From contig DATHBD010000082.1 of assembly GCA_035296325.1 (NCBI GenBank), positions 1-64,000 of the forward strand: a DNA stretch of 64,000 nt, read 5' to 3'. The number at the start of each line of letters is the position of its first letter. Within the stretch, counting starts at the first letter, position 1. The DNA comes from DATHBD01 sp035296325. GTDB taxonomy: Bacteria; Actinomycetota; Actinomycetes; Mycobacteriales; Micromonosporaceae. Under the pieces are notes generated by a model. That model saw only the letters and a list, made by a program, of their open reading frames with translations. It was not told the DNA's origin and made no database searches. Below, piece after piece: positions 8,965 to 16,932 of the stretch. The translations under genes were made by a program, and so were the position numbers.

Positions 8965-9877
8965 CCGCTGACACCCCCAGGTAGGCCGCGATCACCTTGG
9001 GGTTGTCCCGCACCTCAGCGGGCGGGCCCTCGGCGATCTTCTTGCCGAACTCCAGCACCACGATCCGGTCGGTGACGCCCATCACCAGCCGCATGTCGTG
9101 CTCGATGAGCAGCACCGTGTACCCCTGGTCCCGGATGCTCCGGATCAGGTTGAGCAGATCCTCCTTCTCCGCCGGGTTGAACCCGGCTGCCGGCTCGTCC
9201 AGGCAGAGCAGCTTCGGCTCGGTGGCCAGCGCGCGGGCGATCTCGAGCCGGCGCTGGTACCCGTAGGGCAGGTTGCGGGCCAGCTCGTTGGCGCGGTCGG
9301 CGATCCCGACGAATCGCAGCAACGCCAGGGACTTCCGCTCGCCGGCCTTCTCCTCCAGCGTGTGCCGGGAGATGCCGAACACCTTGGCACCGGCCAGACT
9401 GAGCTGCTGCCACAGGCGCAGCACCGGATTGGTGGCGTCCACGACCGGCAACTCGTCGGGTTTGGGCCGCACCCGGTACAGCCGGAACAGGGCGCCGACG
9501 ACGCTGGTGTGGTGCTGCGAGTCGGTGCCAACCATGACGTTCTCCAGCGCCGTCATCTCGGGGAAGAGCCGGATGTTCTGGAAGGTCCGGGCGATGCCCA
9601 TCCGGTTGATCTGGTGCGGCTTGCGGCCGGACACCCGCTCGCCGTCGAACGTCACCTGGCCGCTGGTGGGCCGGTACACGCCGGTCATCGCGTTGAAGCA
9701 GGTGGTCTTGCCGGCGCCGTTCGGGCCGATCAGGCCGAGGATCTCCCCACGGCGGACCTCGAAACTGACGTCGTCCAACGCCACCACGCCACCGAAGCGC
9801 AGCGTCACGTGGTCCACCGCGAGCAGCGTGTCGCGCCGGGTCTCCCCGGCCAGTGGCCCCTGCACGAGCTCAGACAT
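8954..9877 (-). CDS. livG: Branched-chain amino acid ABC transporter, ATPase LivG
   Basis: A 307-residue ATPase. It shows Walker A GPNGAGKTTCFNAMTGVYRP, the LivG-type sequence NRMGIARTFQNIRLFPEMTALENVMVG, the signature LPYGYQRRLEIARALA in place of LSGGQ (normal for LivG), and Walker B LLCLDEPAAGFNPAE. Residues about 115-165 form an insertion relative to the short LivG core, which is common in this family. It overlaps livM by 8 bp and livF by 11 bp. Confidence 0.95.
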   Translation of the reverse strand: MSELVQGPLAGETRRDTLLAVDHVTLRFGGVVALDDVSFEVRRGEILGLIGPNGAGKTTCFNAMTGVYRPTSGQVTFDGERVSGRKPHQINRMGIARTFQNIRLFPEMTALENVMVGTDSQHHTSVVGALFRLYRVRPKPDELPVVDATNPVLRLWQQLSLAGAKVFGISRHTLEEKAGERKSLALLRFVGIADRANELARNLPYGYQRRLEIARALATEPKLLCLDEPAAGFNPAEKEDLLNLIRSIRDQGYTVLLIEHDMRLVMGVTDRIVVLEFGKKIAEGPPAEVRDNPKVIAAYLGVSADAA

Positions 9878-11015
9878 TCGCCGGTGCCTCCTTGGCTCGG
9901 TCTTCCAACTCGCGGGCCCGCCGGCGGCTCGGAATGAGGCCCTGCGGCCGGAGCAGCATCACCAGCACGAGGGCGATGCCGAACGCCAGGTAGCGGTAAT
10001 CGTGCAGGTCACGAAACCGCTCCGGCAGGTACGCGAGGAGGAATGCGCCGAGCGACACGCCAGCCATGTTCCCCGCGCCACCGACCACCACCATGGCGAC
10101 GAACAGAATGGACAGCTCCGCGCTGAACTGGGTCGGCTCGATGAACCCGCCCCGACTGGCGAACAGCAGCCCGGAGAGCCCGCCCAGGGCCGCGCCGATG
10201 GCGAACGCCCACAGCTTGTACTTGAAGCCGGACACGCCCATCACCGCCGCGGCGTCCTCGTCCTCGCGGATCGCCAGCCACGCCCGGCCCACCCGGCTGT
10301 GCTCCAGCCGCCGCACCGCGAACGCCATCAGCAGCACCACCGACAGCGCCAGCCAGTACCACGGCTTCACGTCGCCGTAGCCGAAGATGGTGTTGTCACC
10401 GGACGGCGCGCCCTGCGGCCCGGGGATCGCCGCGATGCCCTGCGCTCCGCCGGTCCAGTTGTCGGAGTTCCGCGCGATGATCCGGATGATCTCACCGAAG
10501 CCGAGGGTCACGATGGCGAGGTAGTCACCGCGCAGCCGCAGCGTCGGCCAGCCCAGGATGACGCCGGACACCATGGTGAACGCGATCGCCAGCGGGATGC
10601 ACACCGCCCAGGTGACGGCCCAACCCGCCGGCAGGTCGAACTGGTTCTGCAGGGCCTTGACCACCGGCGACTGGACCGAGCCGAACAACGCCACCGAGTA
10701 CGCGCCGACCGCGAAGAACCCGACATAGCCGAGGTCGAGCAGCCCGGCCAGGCCGACCACCACGTTGAGGCCGAGCGCGATGAGCACGTAGACGGCACAG
10801 GTGAAGAGCACACCCGCCCAGTTGGCGCCGCTGGGGATGGAGTCGGTCCGGATCCACATCAGGCCCGGGATGCCCAGCAGCGGCAGGTAGTAGAGAAAGC
10901 CCACGAAGGCGAGGAAGCCCACGGCGCGCTGCCACTTCGGCAAGGCCCGCCACCGGTCGCCGATCGCGAGCCGGCGCCGCTGTGCATGGATCTTGTCACC
11001 CATGGCGCTACTCAT
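9870..11015 (-). CDS. livM: Branched-chain amino acid ABC transporter, permease LivM
   Basis: A 381-residue polytopic permease with about ten hydrophobic segments. It has the family signature stretches LIALGLNVVVGLAGLLDLGYVGFFAVGAYSVALF and LRGDYLAIVTLGFGEIIRII, and the ATPase-coupling region VGRAWLAIREDEDAAAVMGV. The hydrophilic 40-residue N-terminus (MSSAMGDKIHAQRRR) is cytoplasmic and positively charged. The basic C-terminal tail ends close to the livG start. It is separated from livH by 76 bp, the only sizeable gap inside the H-M-G-F block. Confidence 0.94.
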   Translation of the reverse strand: MSSAMGDKIHAQRRRLAIGDRWRALPKWQRAVGFLAFVGFLYYLPLLGIPGLMWIRTDSIPSGANWAGVLFTCAVYVLIALGLNVVVGLAGLLDLGYVGFFAVGAYSVALFGSVQSPVVKALQNQFDLPAGWAVTWAVCIPLAIAFTMVSGVILGWPTLRLRGDYLAIVTLGFGEIIRIIARNSDNWTGGAQGIAAIPGPQGAPSGDNTIFGYGDVKPWYWLALSVVLLMAFAVRRLEHSRVGRAWLAIREDEDAAAVMGVSGFKYKLWAFAIGAALGGLSGLLFASRGGFIEPTQFSAELSILFVAMVVVGGAGNMAGVSLGAFLLAYLPERFRDLHDYRYLAFGIALVLVMLLRPQGLIPSRRRARELEDRAKEAPANV

Positions 11016-11091
11016 GCCACCGCCTCGCTTCGCTCAGCGGCGCCATGAGACACCGGGCGCTGTGCTTGCTGATTCGCTCGCTGACGCTCAC

Positions 11092-12033
11092 TCATGCCCG
11101 TGCCCTCCCCAGCGACTCTCCGAGCAGACCGGTCGGCCGGAACAGCAGCACGACCACCAGCACCACGAATGCCGCGACGTCCTCCCACCTCGAGGATGTC
11201 AGCGTGGCGGCGTAGACCTCAACCACGCCGAGCAGCAGACCACCGAGCAGCGCGCCGCGCAGGTTGCCGATGCCGCCCAGCACGGCGGCGGTGAACGCCT
11301 TGAGGCCCAGCAGGAAGCCGACGTTGAACCGGGTGTTGCCGTACCGGACGGCGTACAGCAGTGCGGCTGCGCCGGCCAGGATGCCGCCGAGCAGGAAGAT
11401 GAGGACGATCACCCGGTCCTTGTTCACGCCCATCAGGGCCGCGGTGTCCGGGTTCTGCGCGACAGCCCGGACGCCGCGGCCGTACCGGGTGCGGTTGATG
11501 AACTGGTCGAGCCCGGCCATCATCACCAGTGCCGCCACGATGGTGAGCAACTGGACGTTCGTGATCTCGGTGTCGCCGATGGAGAAGAGGTCTCTGCGCT
11601 GGATCAGTGTGGGCATGCCCACGATCAGCCGACCCTGCCAGATGCCGAAGATCTCGGTCAGCACCAGGGAGACGCCGATCGCGGTGATCAGAAAGATCAA
11701 CGGGGGTGCGTTCTTCTGCCGCAGCCGGCGGTAGGCGATGCGTTCCACGGCGACGGCGGTCGCTCCGGATGCCGCCGCGCCGGCGAGCAGGCCGGCCGCG
11801 AGGAGCAGGAGCAGCGTGCCCAGCGGGGGCGCGTCGGTCGCGCCGAGCAGGGTCCAGGTGCCGAGCACCGCGAACGTACCCACCATGAAGATCTCGGAGT
11901 GGGCAAAGTTGATCAGTTTCAGCACGCCGTAGACCAGGGTGTAGCCAAGGGCCACCAGCGCGTAGATGGACCCCTTCGCCAGCCCGTCCACGGTGTGCTG
12001 GCCCAGCTCGCTGAACAGTGCATCGAAGTTCAC
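11092..12033 (-). CDS. livH: Branched-chain amino acid ABC transporter, permease LivH
   Basis: A 313-residue permease. Typical LivH sequence is visible: LGQHTVDGLAKGSIYALVALGYTLVYGV, LINFAHSEIFMVGTF, and the coupling loop RTRYGRGVRAVAQNPDTAALMGVN. I place the start at the GTG at 12033 because a GGAGG sits 6 nt upstream in the message; a GTG at 12057 is possible but has no ribosome site. A strong hairpin separates it from livK, which would let the binding protein be made in excess over the membrane subunits. Confidence 0.93.
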   Translation of the reverse strand: MNFDALFSELGQHTVDGLAKGSIYALVALGYTLVYGVLKLINFAHSEIFMVGTFAVLGTWTLLGATDAPPLGTLLLLLAAGLLAGAAASGATAVAVERIAYRRLRQKNAPPLIFLITAIGVSLVLTEIFGIWQGRLIVGMPTLIQRRDLFSIGDTEITNVQLLTIVAALVMMAGLDQFINRTRYGRGVRAVAQNPDTAALMGVNKDRVIVLIFLLGGILAGAAALLYAVRYGNTRFNVGFLLGLKAFTAAVLGGIGNLRGALLGGLLLGVVEVYAATLTSSRWEDVAAFVVLVVVLLFRPTGLLGESLGRARA

Positions 12034-12070
12034 GGACACCCTCCCCTGAGACCGCACACCCTAGGACCGC

Positions 12071-12101
12071 ACGCGGCCGGGGGGAGGCCCCCCGGCCGCG
12101 T
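12071..12101 (-). terminator. Hairpin between livK and livH
   Basis: A perfect 14-bp inverted repeat (ACGCGGCCGGGGGG and its complement) closes a 3-nt AGG loop, 14 bp beyond the livK stop. There is no U-tract. Its place between the abundant periplasmic-type binding protein and the membrane components suggests a partial terminator or mRNA 3'-end stabiliser. Confidence 0.7.
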
Positions 12102-12115
12102 GTCGGTGATCAGTT

Positions 12116-13276
12116 CTAGCTCAGTGCGACCTTCTGCTGCGGAGTGATCTGTCCACCCTTGATCTCGTACGCCCAGATGACGACCTTGCTCTTGTCCACA
12201 TCGCCGTTCTCGGCGAACTTGATGTACTTCGAAACGCCTTCCTTGTCGTAGGCGTCGACCCAGGCCAGCATCTCGGCGCGGGTGCTCTTGCCGGCCTTGT
12301 AGCCCTCGAGCAGCACCATCGCGCCGTCGTAGCCCTCGGCGCCGTACGAGCCGGGCGCGTTGCCGTACTCCTTCTCGAAGTCAGCGGCGAACGTACCGCC
12401 CGCCTCGGTGGCCGGCAGGCACGGGCAGGTGACGATGGCGCCTTCGCCGCCGGCACCGGCGCCGGCCGGGAACTGCGGGTCGTAGAGGCCGTCGAAGCCG
12501 AGGAACTTGGCCGTGACGCCCGCGGCGCGCAGCTGCTTGAGCAGCGGAGCCGCCTCGTTGGTGTAGCCACCGTAGGCGATCGCGTCCGCCCCGGCCGCCT
12601 TGACCTTCGAGATGGTGGCGTCGAAGTTCTGCTGGTCGGTCTGGACCTTGTCCTCGGCGGCGACCAGCGGGCCGAGGCCCTTCTTCACCTCGGCGATGAT
12701 GCCGGCGCCGTAGGTGCTGCCGTCGTCGACCAGGAAGACCTTCTGCGCCTTCAGCACGGTCTTGAAGTAGGTCGAGGCGGCCGCGCCCTGGGTGCCGTCG
12801 TTGCCGACGACCCGGTGGAACGCCTTGTTCGTCCCGGCGGTCAGCTCCGTCGCGGTCGCCGACGGGCTCACCATCACCAGGCCGTTGGCCTCGTAGATCG
12901 GCATGGTCGCCTTGCTCTCACCCGAGAAGTGACCGCCGATGACCGAGGTGTACTTCTGGTCCTGGACCACCCGGTTCGCGATCGGGGTGGCCTGCTCCGG
13001 CTTGCCCTGGGTGTCGAACTCCTCCATGGTGACCTGGCAGTCGGCATTGGCGGCGTTGTGCTGCTTGACCGCCAACTTCGCGCCGTCGCGCGACGGCAGC
13101 ACCAGGCCCGCGTTCGCGCCACTGAACGCGCCGAAAATGGCGATCGTCCCGCCGCACTTCTTATCTCCGTTGGCGGCCGGCTGGTCGCCGCCGCCGGTGT
13201 CCGAGCAACCAGCCGCGGCAACGATGCTCATCGCCGCAAACGTGGCGCCCAGTGTCCGTCCAAAGTTCCGTCTCAC
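12116..13276 (-). CDS. livK: Branched-chain amino acid ABC transporter, substrate-binding lipoprotein
   Basis: A 386-residue extracellular binding protein of the Leu/Ile/Val type I fold (Peripla_BP_6). The N-terminus VRRNFGRTLGATFAAMSIVAAAGCSD is a lipoprotein signal with lipobox AAGC. The mature part begins with CGGTIAIFGAFSGANAG and contains TSVIGGHFSGESKATMPIYEANGLVMVSPSATATELT and GAEGYDGAMVLLEGYKAG. The GTG at 13276 is chosen because a perfect AAGGAGGT lies upstream; the open frame extends further but without signal-peptide character. It heads the liv operon and, with the hairpin after it, is expected to be the most abundant product. Confidence 0.93.
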   Translation of the reverse strand: MRRNFGRTLGATFAAMSIVAAAGCSDTGGGDQPAANGDKKCGGTIAIFGAFSGANAGLVLPSRDGAKLAVKQHNAANADCQVTMEEFDTQGKPEQATPIANRVVQDQKYTSVIGGHFSGESKATMPIYEANGLVMVSPSATATELTAGTNKAFHRVVGNDGTQGAAASTYFKTVLKAQKVFLVDDGSTYGAGIIAEVKKGLGPLVAAEDKVQTDQQNFDATISKVKAAGADAIAYGGYTNEAAPLLKQLRAAGVTAKFLGFDGLYDPQFPAGAGAGGEGAIVTCPCLPATEAGGTFAADFEKEYGNAPGSYGAEGYDGAMVLLEGYKAGKSTRAEMLAWVDAYDKEGVSKYIKFAENGDVDKSKVVIWAYEIKGGQITPQQKVALS

Positions 13277-13533
13277 GGCTACCCGACCTCCTTGACGAGC
13301 AGGCAGCCAGCCCGGGCGAGGTCGGATCCGACTCAACTGAGCCCCGCCCGCCCCGGTAGAACCAGCCGCCTGCATTGCGGCTCGTGATGGCGCAGCGTAT
13401 CCGAGCGAGTGAAAGTCCTGGAAGAGCCTGGCCGCAGGGGTGCGAAAACGTTACAAACAGCAGCCTGCGCCACTCCAACCACAAACAATTGCGGTGGCGG
13501 CTCCGCACTGCCGGAGGGCCGGAGCGGCTTCGG

Positions 13534-14745
13534 TCACCAGTTGTCGGCCCGCCAGATCCGGGCCGAAGCACCGTCGTCGACGACGAGCAGCAGCGTGGTG
13601 CCGTCGGCGGCGGTCGCCACGGCGCGTTCGGCGCCGGCCGGCATCGCGACCGGGCCGGCGACGGGCCGCCAGGATCGGCCGGCGTCGGCCGAACGCCACA
13701 GCGTGTGCACGGCCCCGTTGGTCACCGCCGCGACCACCGTGCCGTTCGCCGCCGTCAACCCGGGGACCGCCGGGATCCCACCGGCCAGCTGACCGAAGCG
13801 GCCGGCAGCAGCCCAGCCGGTGCCGTCGTCGCGCCACGCGCCGAACGTCGTGCCTCGCGGACCCACCGCCACCAGCGCACCGTCGACCCGTGCGACGCGC
13901 TGCATCTCGTCGTACTCCGCGGTGGCGGGCAGCGCGTCGCGGGTCCACCGCCGACCGTCCACGGATGTCCACAGCGCCGGGTCGCGGTCGCTGTGACCGG
14001 GCCGGATCAGGCCGCCCACGATGAGCCAGCCGGTTGCCGAGGCGACCGCGTCGAACGCCCACGTGTCGCCGCCGTCGTCACTGGCCAGTTCCGGCGCCCG
14101 CTCCACGAGGTCGAAGGACACCGCGTCGGTGGAGATCCAGGTTGCCGCGCCGCTCATCCGATTGCCGGCGATGATCCAGCCGGCCGGTCCGGCGGCGACG
14201 CGCGCGACGTTCACCGCCTGCGGCCCACCGAACCGTTCGAACGGCGCCCGCGCCTCGACCAGCGTCGTGTCGTCGCGCTGCCACCAGGTGCTCACCCGGG
14301 GATTGGCGTGCGCTCCACCGCTGCGCGCCCCCACCGTGGCGAGGCGACCGTCGCGGCAGGCCGCCGAGTAGAGCACGTTCTGCGGGCCGTAGTAGGAATG
14401 CGCCGAGAACGTCAACGCCGTCCACTGCCGCCCGTCGGTGCTGGTCCAGGCCGCCGGCCGGGTCTCGCCGGCGTCCGTCGCCACGCCGCCGACCGCGTAC
14501 CAGCGCCCGCCGCAGGCGACCGCATCCCGAAGCACCAACCGGCCCGGTGGGCCGGCCGGCGCGGCCAGTGCGAGCTCCTGCCACGACGGCGTGACCTCGG
14601 TCTCGTCGGGTGGCCGGTCGGGACCGGCTGAGCGGCAGGCGCCCGCGAGCAGGAGGCCGCAGCACAGGACCGCGGCGAAGCGCCGCCGGCCGTCCGTGGC
14701 GGCCGACCGGTCAGGGGGCCGTCGAACCTGCTGGCTCATCGGCAC
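13534..14745 (-). CDS. Putative lipoprotein with beta-propeller (BNR/sialidase-like) repeats
   Basis: A 403-residue exported protein of unknown function. After an N-terminal basic stretch, RRFAAVLCCGLLLAGACRSAG is a lipoprotein signal with a cysteine in LAGAC. The rest has recurring blades with W-T-S-D-G-x-x-W motifs (AAWTSTDGRQWTAL, ALWTSVDGRRWTRD, TLWRSADAGRSWRPV), the pattern of BNR/Asp-box propellers. I see no sialidase catalytic set. GTG 14745 or ATG 14739 may be the start; both overlap the end of the ANTAR gene, which suggests coupling to it. Confidence 0.72.
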   Translation of the reverse strand: MPMSQQVRRPPDRSAATDGRRRFAAVLCCGLLLAGACRSAGPDRPPDETEVTPSWQELALAAPAGPPGRLVLRDAVACGGRWYAVGGVATDAGETRPAAWTSTDGRQWTALTFSAHSYYGPQNVLYSAACRDGRLATVGARSGGAHANPRVSTWWQRDDTTLVEARAPFERFGGPQAVNVARVAAGPAGWIIAGNRMSGAATWISTDAVSFDLVERAPELASDDGGDTWAFDAVASATGWLIVGGLIRPGHSDRDPALWTSVDGRRWTRDALPATAEYDEMQRVARVDGALVAVGPRGTTFGAWRDDGTGWAAAGRFGQLAGGIPAVPGLTAANGTVVAAVTNGAVHTLWRSADAGRSWRPVAGPVAMPAGAERAVATAADGTTLLLVVDDGASARIWRADNW

Positions 14746-15325
14746 CGGCCGCCTCGGCGAGAATGCGCTCGGCCACCTGACGCATGGTCAGTCGGTGATC
14801 CATCGCGGTGCGTTGGATCCACTTGAACGCCTGCGGCTCGGTCATGCCGTACGCCGTCATCAGCTGACCCTTGGCGCGCTCCACCAGCTTGCGGGTCTCC
14901 AGGCGGTCAGTGAGCGTGGCTACCTCGGTCTCCAGGGCGGCGATCTCGGCGAACCGGGACAGCGCGATCTCGATGGCCGGGACCAGGTCGCTCTTCTGGA
15001 ACGGCTTGACCAGGTACGCCATGGCGCCGGCCGCACGGGCCCGCTCGACCAGGTCGCGCTGGCTGAACGCGGTGAGAATCACCACGGCGGCCAGATGCTC
15101 ACCGGCGATGCGCTCAGCCGCTGCCAGGCCGTCCATGATGGGCATTTTGATGTCGAGGATCACCAGGTCCGGCTTCAACTCCTCGGCGAGGCGGACCGCG
15201 GTCTCGCCGTCACCGGCCTCGCCGACGACGTCGTACCCCTCTTCGACGAGCATCTCGCGCAGGTCGAGCCGGATCAGCGCCTCGTCCTCCGCGATGAGCA
15301 CCCGACGGCTTGCGACCTCGGCCAC
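14711..15325 (-). CDS. ANTAR-domain response regulator (PdtaR-like)
   Basis: A 204-residue regulator. Residues 1-125 are a receiver (VLIAEDEALIRLDLREML; phosphoacceptor D58 in DLVILDIKMP; VKPFQKSDL with the conserved lysine). A coiled linker (ALETEVATLTDRLETRKLVE) leads to the ANTAR RNA-binding domain at about 140-190 (ERAKGQLMTAYGMTEPQAFKWIQRTAMDHRLTMRQVAERIL). By analogy with mycobacterial PdtaR it should bind paired hairpins in nascent RNA and act by antitermination after phosphorylation by a sensor kinase, which is not in this window. GTG start with AGGAG 7 nt upstream. Confidence 0.92.
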   Translation of the reverse strand: MAEVASRRVLIAEDEALIRLDLREMLVEEGYDVVGEAGDGETAVRLAEELKPDLVILDIKMPIMDGLAAAERIAGEHLAAVVILTAFSQRDLVERARAAGAMAYLVKPFQKSDLVPAIEIALSRFAEIAALETEVATLTDRLETRKLVERAKGQLMTAYGMTEPQAFKWIQRTAMDHRLTMRQVAERILAEAAGADEPAGSTAP

Positions 15326-15409
15326 GAACGACTCCTGTTGCGCCTCGACACCCGGCGACGGCGGTTGCCGTCTCGATCAGCCTAATGGGTACGCTGATGC
15401 GACGAAGAA

Positions 15410-15485
15410 GTCCCGGTATCCCAATGGCAGAGGAACGGAGCTCAAACCTCCGACAGTGTGGGTTCGAATCCCACCCGGGGCACCA
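15410..15485 (+). tRNA. tRNA with anticodon CAA (Leu codon UUG) and short variable loop
   Basis: A full cloverleaf can be drawn: acceptor GTCCCGG with CCGGGGC (one U-G pair), 3-bp D stem TCC/GGA with GG in the loop, anticodon stem CGGAG/CTCCG around loop CTCAAAC (anticodon CAA), variable loop ACAGT, T stem GTGGG/CCCAC with TTCGAAT, discriminator A and an encoded CCA. The anticodon reads UUG (leucine) and A73 suits LeuRS. Bacterial tRNA-Leu normally has a long variable arm; here it is only five nucleotides, so its charging identity is uncertain. Confidence 0.85.
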
Positions 15486-15657
15486 CCGACAGGACCACAC
15501 CCACCAACACCGGTGACCACCGCCGGGCCGGACCGCGCGACCCCCGCGACACGCCCGACCCGCGCGCGGCCACTCGCCGACATGCGCCCGAAGCACCGTA
15601 TTCGGGCCGCATAAGGTGCCTCAGCCACATGTGACGAGTCACCTGCCGATGGCCACG

Positions 15658-15696
15658 CGCAAGTGGCCCGCCCGGGATCCGGGCGGGCCACTTGCG
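15658..15696 (-). terminator. Perfect hairpin downstream of csbD-like gene
   Basis: An 18-bp perfect inverted repeat (15658-15675 with 15679-15696) around a GAT loop, 16 bp past the stop codon of the CsbD-like gene. The stem is very GC-rich and no U-tract follows. It could also stop transcription arriving from the tRNA on the other strand. Confidence 0.75.
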
Positions 15697-15711
15697 TCGG
15701 GCTATGGGCGG

Positions 15712-15885
15712 TCAGCTCTTGAAGACGTCCTTGATCTTCTCGCCAGCCTGCTTGAGGTTGCTCTTGGCCTGGTCGCTGTGACCCTCCGCCTCAAGCTGCT
15801 CGTCGTCGGTGGCCTTGCCAAGTCCTTCCTTGGCCTTGCCGCCCCACTCCTCAGACTTGTTGTCGATCTTGTCGTCGAGTCCCAT
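15712..15885 (-). CDS. CsbD family stress-response protein
   Basis: A 57-residue hydrophilic, Lys/Asp/Gly-rich protein: it begins MGLDDKIDNKSEEWGGKAKE and ends KSNLKQAGEKIKDVFKS. The repeated GKAKEGLGKATDDEQLEAEG pattern is characteristic of the CsbD family, made under general stress in Bacillus and actinobacteria, with unknown biochemical role. It is preceded by AGGAGG at good spacing. The upstream stretch has a candidate stress-sigma promoter, and a perfect hairpin follows the stop, so it is a monocistronic unit. Confidence 0.92.
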   Translation of the reverse strand: MGLDDKIDNKSEEWGGKAKEGLGKATDDEQLEAEGHSDQAKSNLKQAGEKIKDVFKS

Positions 15886-15923
15886 CGCAGCCTCCTAATT
15901 TTCAGCACGCGGTTGTTTGAGAG

Positions 15924-15948
15924 TTACCCAGCGGGCAAGTTCCTAACC
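15924..15948 (-). promoter_or_regulatory. Candidate SigB/SigF-type promoter for csbD-like gene
   Basis: On the minus strand the order is GGTTA, 14 nt, GGGTAA, about 40 nt before the start codon. This approximates the actinobacterial general-stress sigma pattern (G-TT-rich -35, GGGTA -10). CsbD genes in Bacillus are sigmaB-dependent, which agrees. It rests on reading by eye. Confidence 0.4.
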
Positions 15949-15979
15949 ATCACCACCCACGGCACCCGGAGGGTCCCTC

Positions 15980-16876
15980 ATGGTCAGCGCGGTCGAGGTT
16001 TTCGACGAACGCCCCTGCGAACTCGGCGAAGGGCCGTCCTACGACGACCGCACCGGCCAGTTCCGGTGGATCGACATCATGGGCTCGCGAGTCCTGTGGC
16101 GGTCCGTGGAGGGCACGGACGGTGGGGACCTCCCGACGCCGGGGCACGTGGGCGCCGCGGTCCCCCGGGCCAACGGGGGCCTGGTGCTCTGTCTGCCGGA
16201 GGGGCCGGCACTGCGCGATCCGGACGGCACCGTGACGCCCGTCGGCACCTACGCCGACGCGGACACCGACGCCGGTCACCCGGCACCGCCGGGCGCGCCG
16301 GCGATGCGCTCGAACGATGCGAAAGCCGACCCGGCCGGCCGACTCTGGCTCGGCACGATGGCGTACGACCAGACTTCCGGCGCTGCCGCGCTGTACCGGC
16401 TGGAGCCGGGCGCCCGACGCCCGGAGCGGGTGGTCGGCGGGGCCACCATCTCCAACGGGCTGGGCTGGTCCGCCGACGGCACCCGGATGTACTACATCGA
16501 CACCCCGACCGGGCGGGTGGACGTCTTCGACTACGACCCCGCCACCGGCACCCCCGCGCACCGCCGGCCCTTCGTCACCATCGCGCCCGGGGACGGCTCA
16601 CCCGACGGGATGTGCATGGACGCGGCCGACGGGATCTGGGTAGCGCTGCACTCCGGCGGTGCGGTGCGGCGGTACGCCCCGGACGGCACGCTCGACCGGG
16701 TGGTGGCACTGCCGACGCCGCTGGTGACCTCGTGCGCGTTCGGCGGCGCGGCGTACGACATGTTGATCATCACGACCGCGGTCCAGGGCCGTACCGACGA
16801 CCCAGGCGCCGGCCGCACCTATGTCCACCGGCCCGGCGACGTGGTGGGCCTGCCGGCACACCGCTACGACGGATGA
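15980..16876 (+). CDS. SMP-30/gluconolactonase (LRE) family lactonase
   Basis: A 298-residue six-bladed propeller hydrolase. Diagnostic pieces are CELGEGPSYDD with the metal-ligand Glu, MRSNDAKADPAGRLWLGTM with the conserved Asn/Asp, ISNGLGWSADGTRMYYIDTP and PDGMCMDAADGIWVALHSGG. The family opens sugar lactones to aldonic acids using a divalent metal. GGAGG lies 7 nt before the ATG. The aldo/keto reductase that follows on the same strand may act in the same sugar-oxidation route; the specific sugar cannot be read from sequence. Confidence 0.9.
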   Translation: MVSAVEVFDERPCELGEGPSYDDRTGQFRWIDIMGSRVLWRSVEGTDGGDLPTPGHVGAAVPRANGGLVLCLPEGPALRDPDGTVTPVGTYADADTDAGHPAPPGAPAMRSNDAKADPAGRLWLGTMAYDQTSGAAALYRLEPGARRPERVVGGATISNGLGWSADGTRMYYIDTPTGRVDVFDYDPATGTPAHRRPFVTIAPGDGSPDGMCMDAADGIWVALHSGGAVRRYAPDGTLDRVVALPTPLVTSCAFGGAAYDMLIITTAVQGRTDDPGAGRTYVHRPGDVVGLPAHRYDG

Positions 16877-16932
16877 CGCCGGCGCGGGCGTCCGCGGAGA
16901 GGCGGACTGAACCGCTGTCCTAGGCTGCCCCC

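Noticed and set aside
15410..15485. tRNA as an attachment site of an integrated element
   Set aside because: No integrase, direct repeat of the tRNA 3' end or foreign-looking genes follow within the window.
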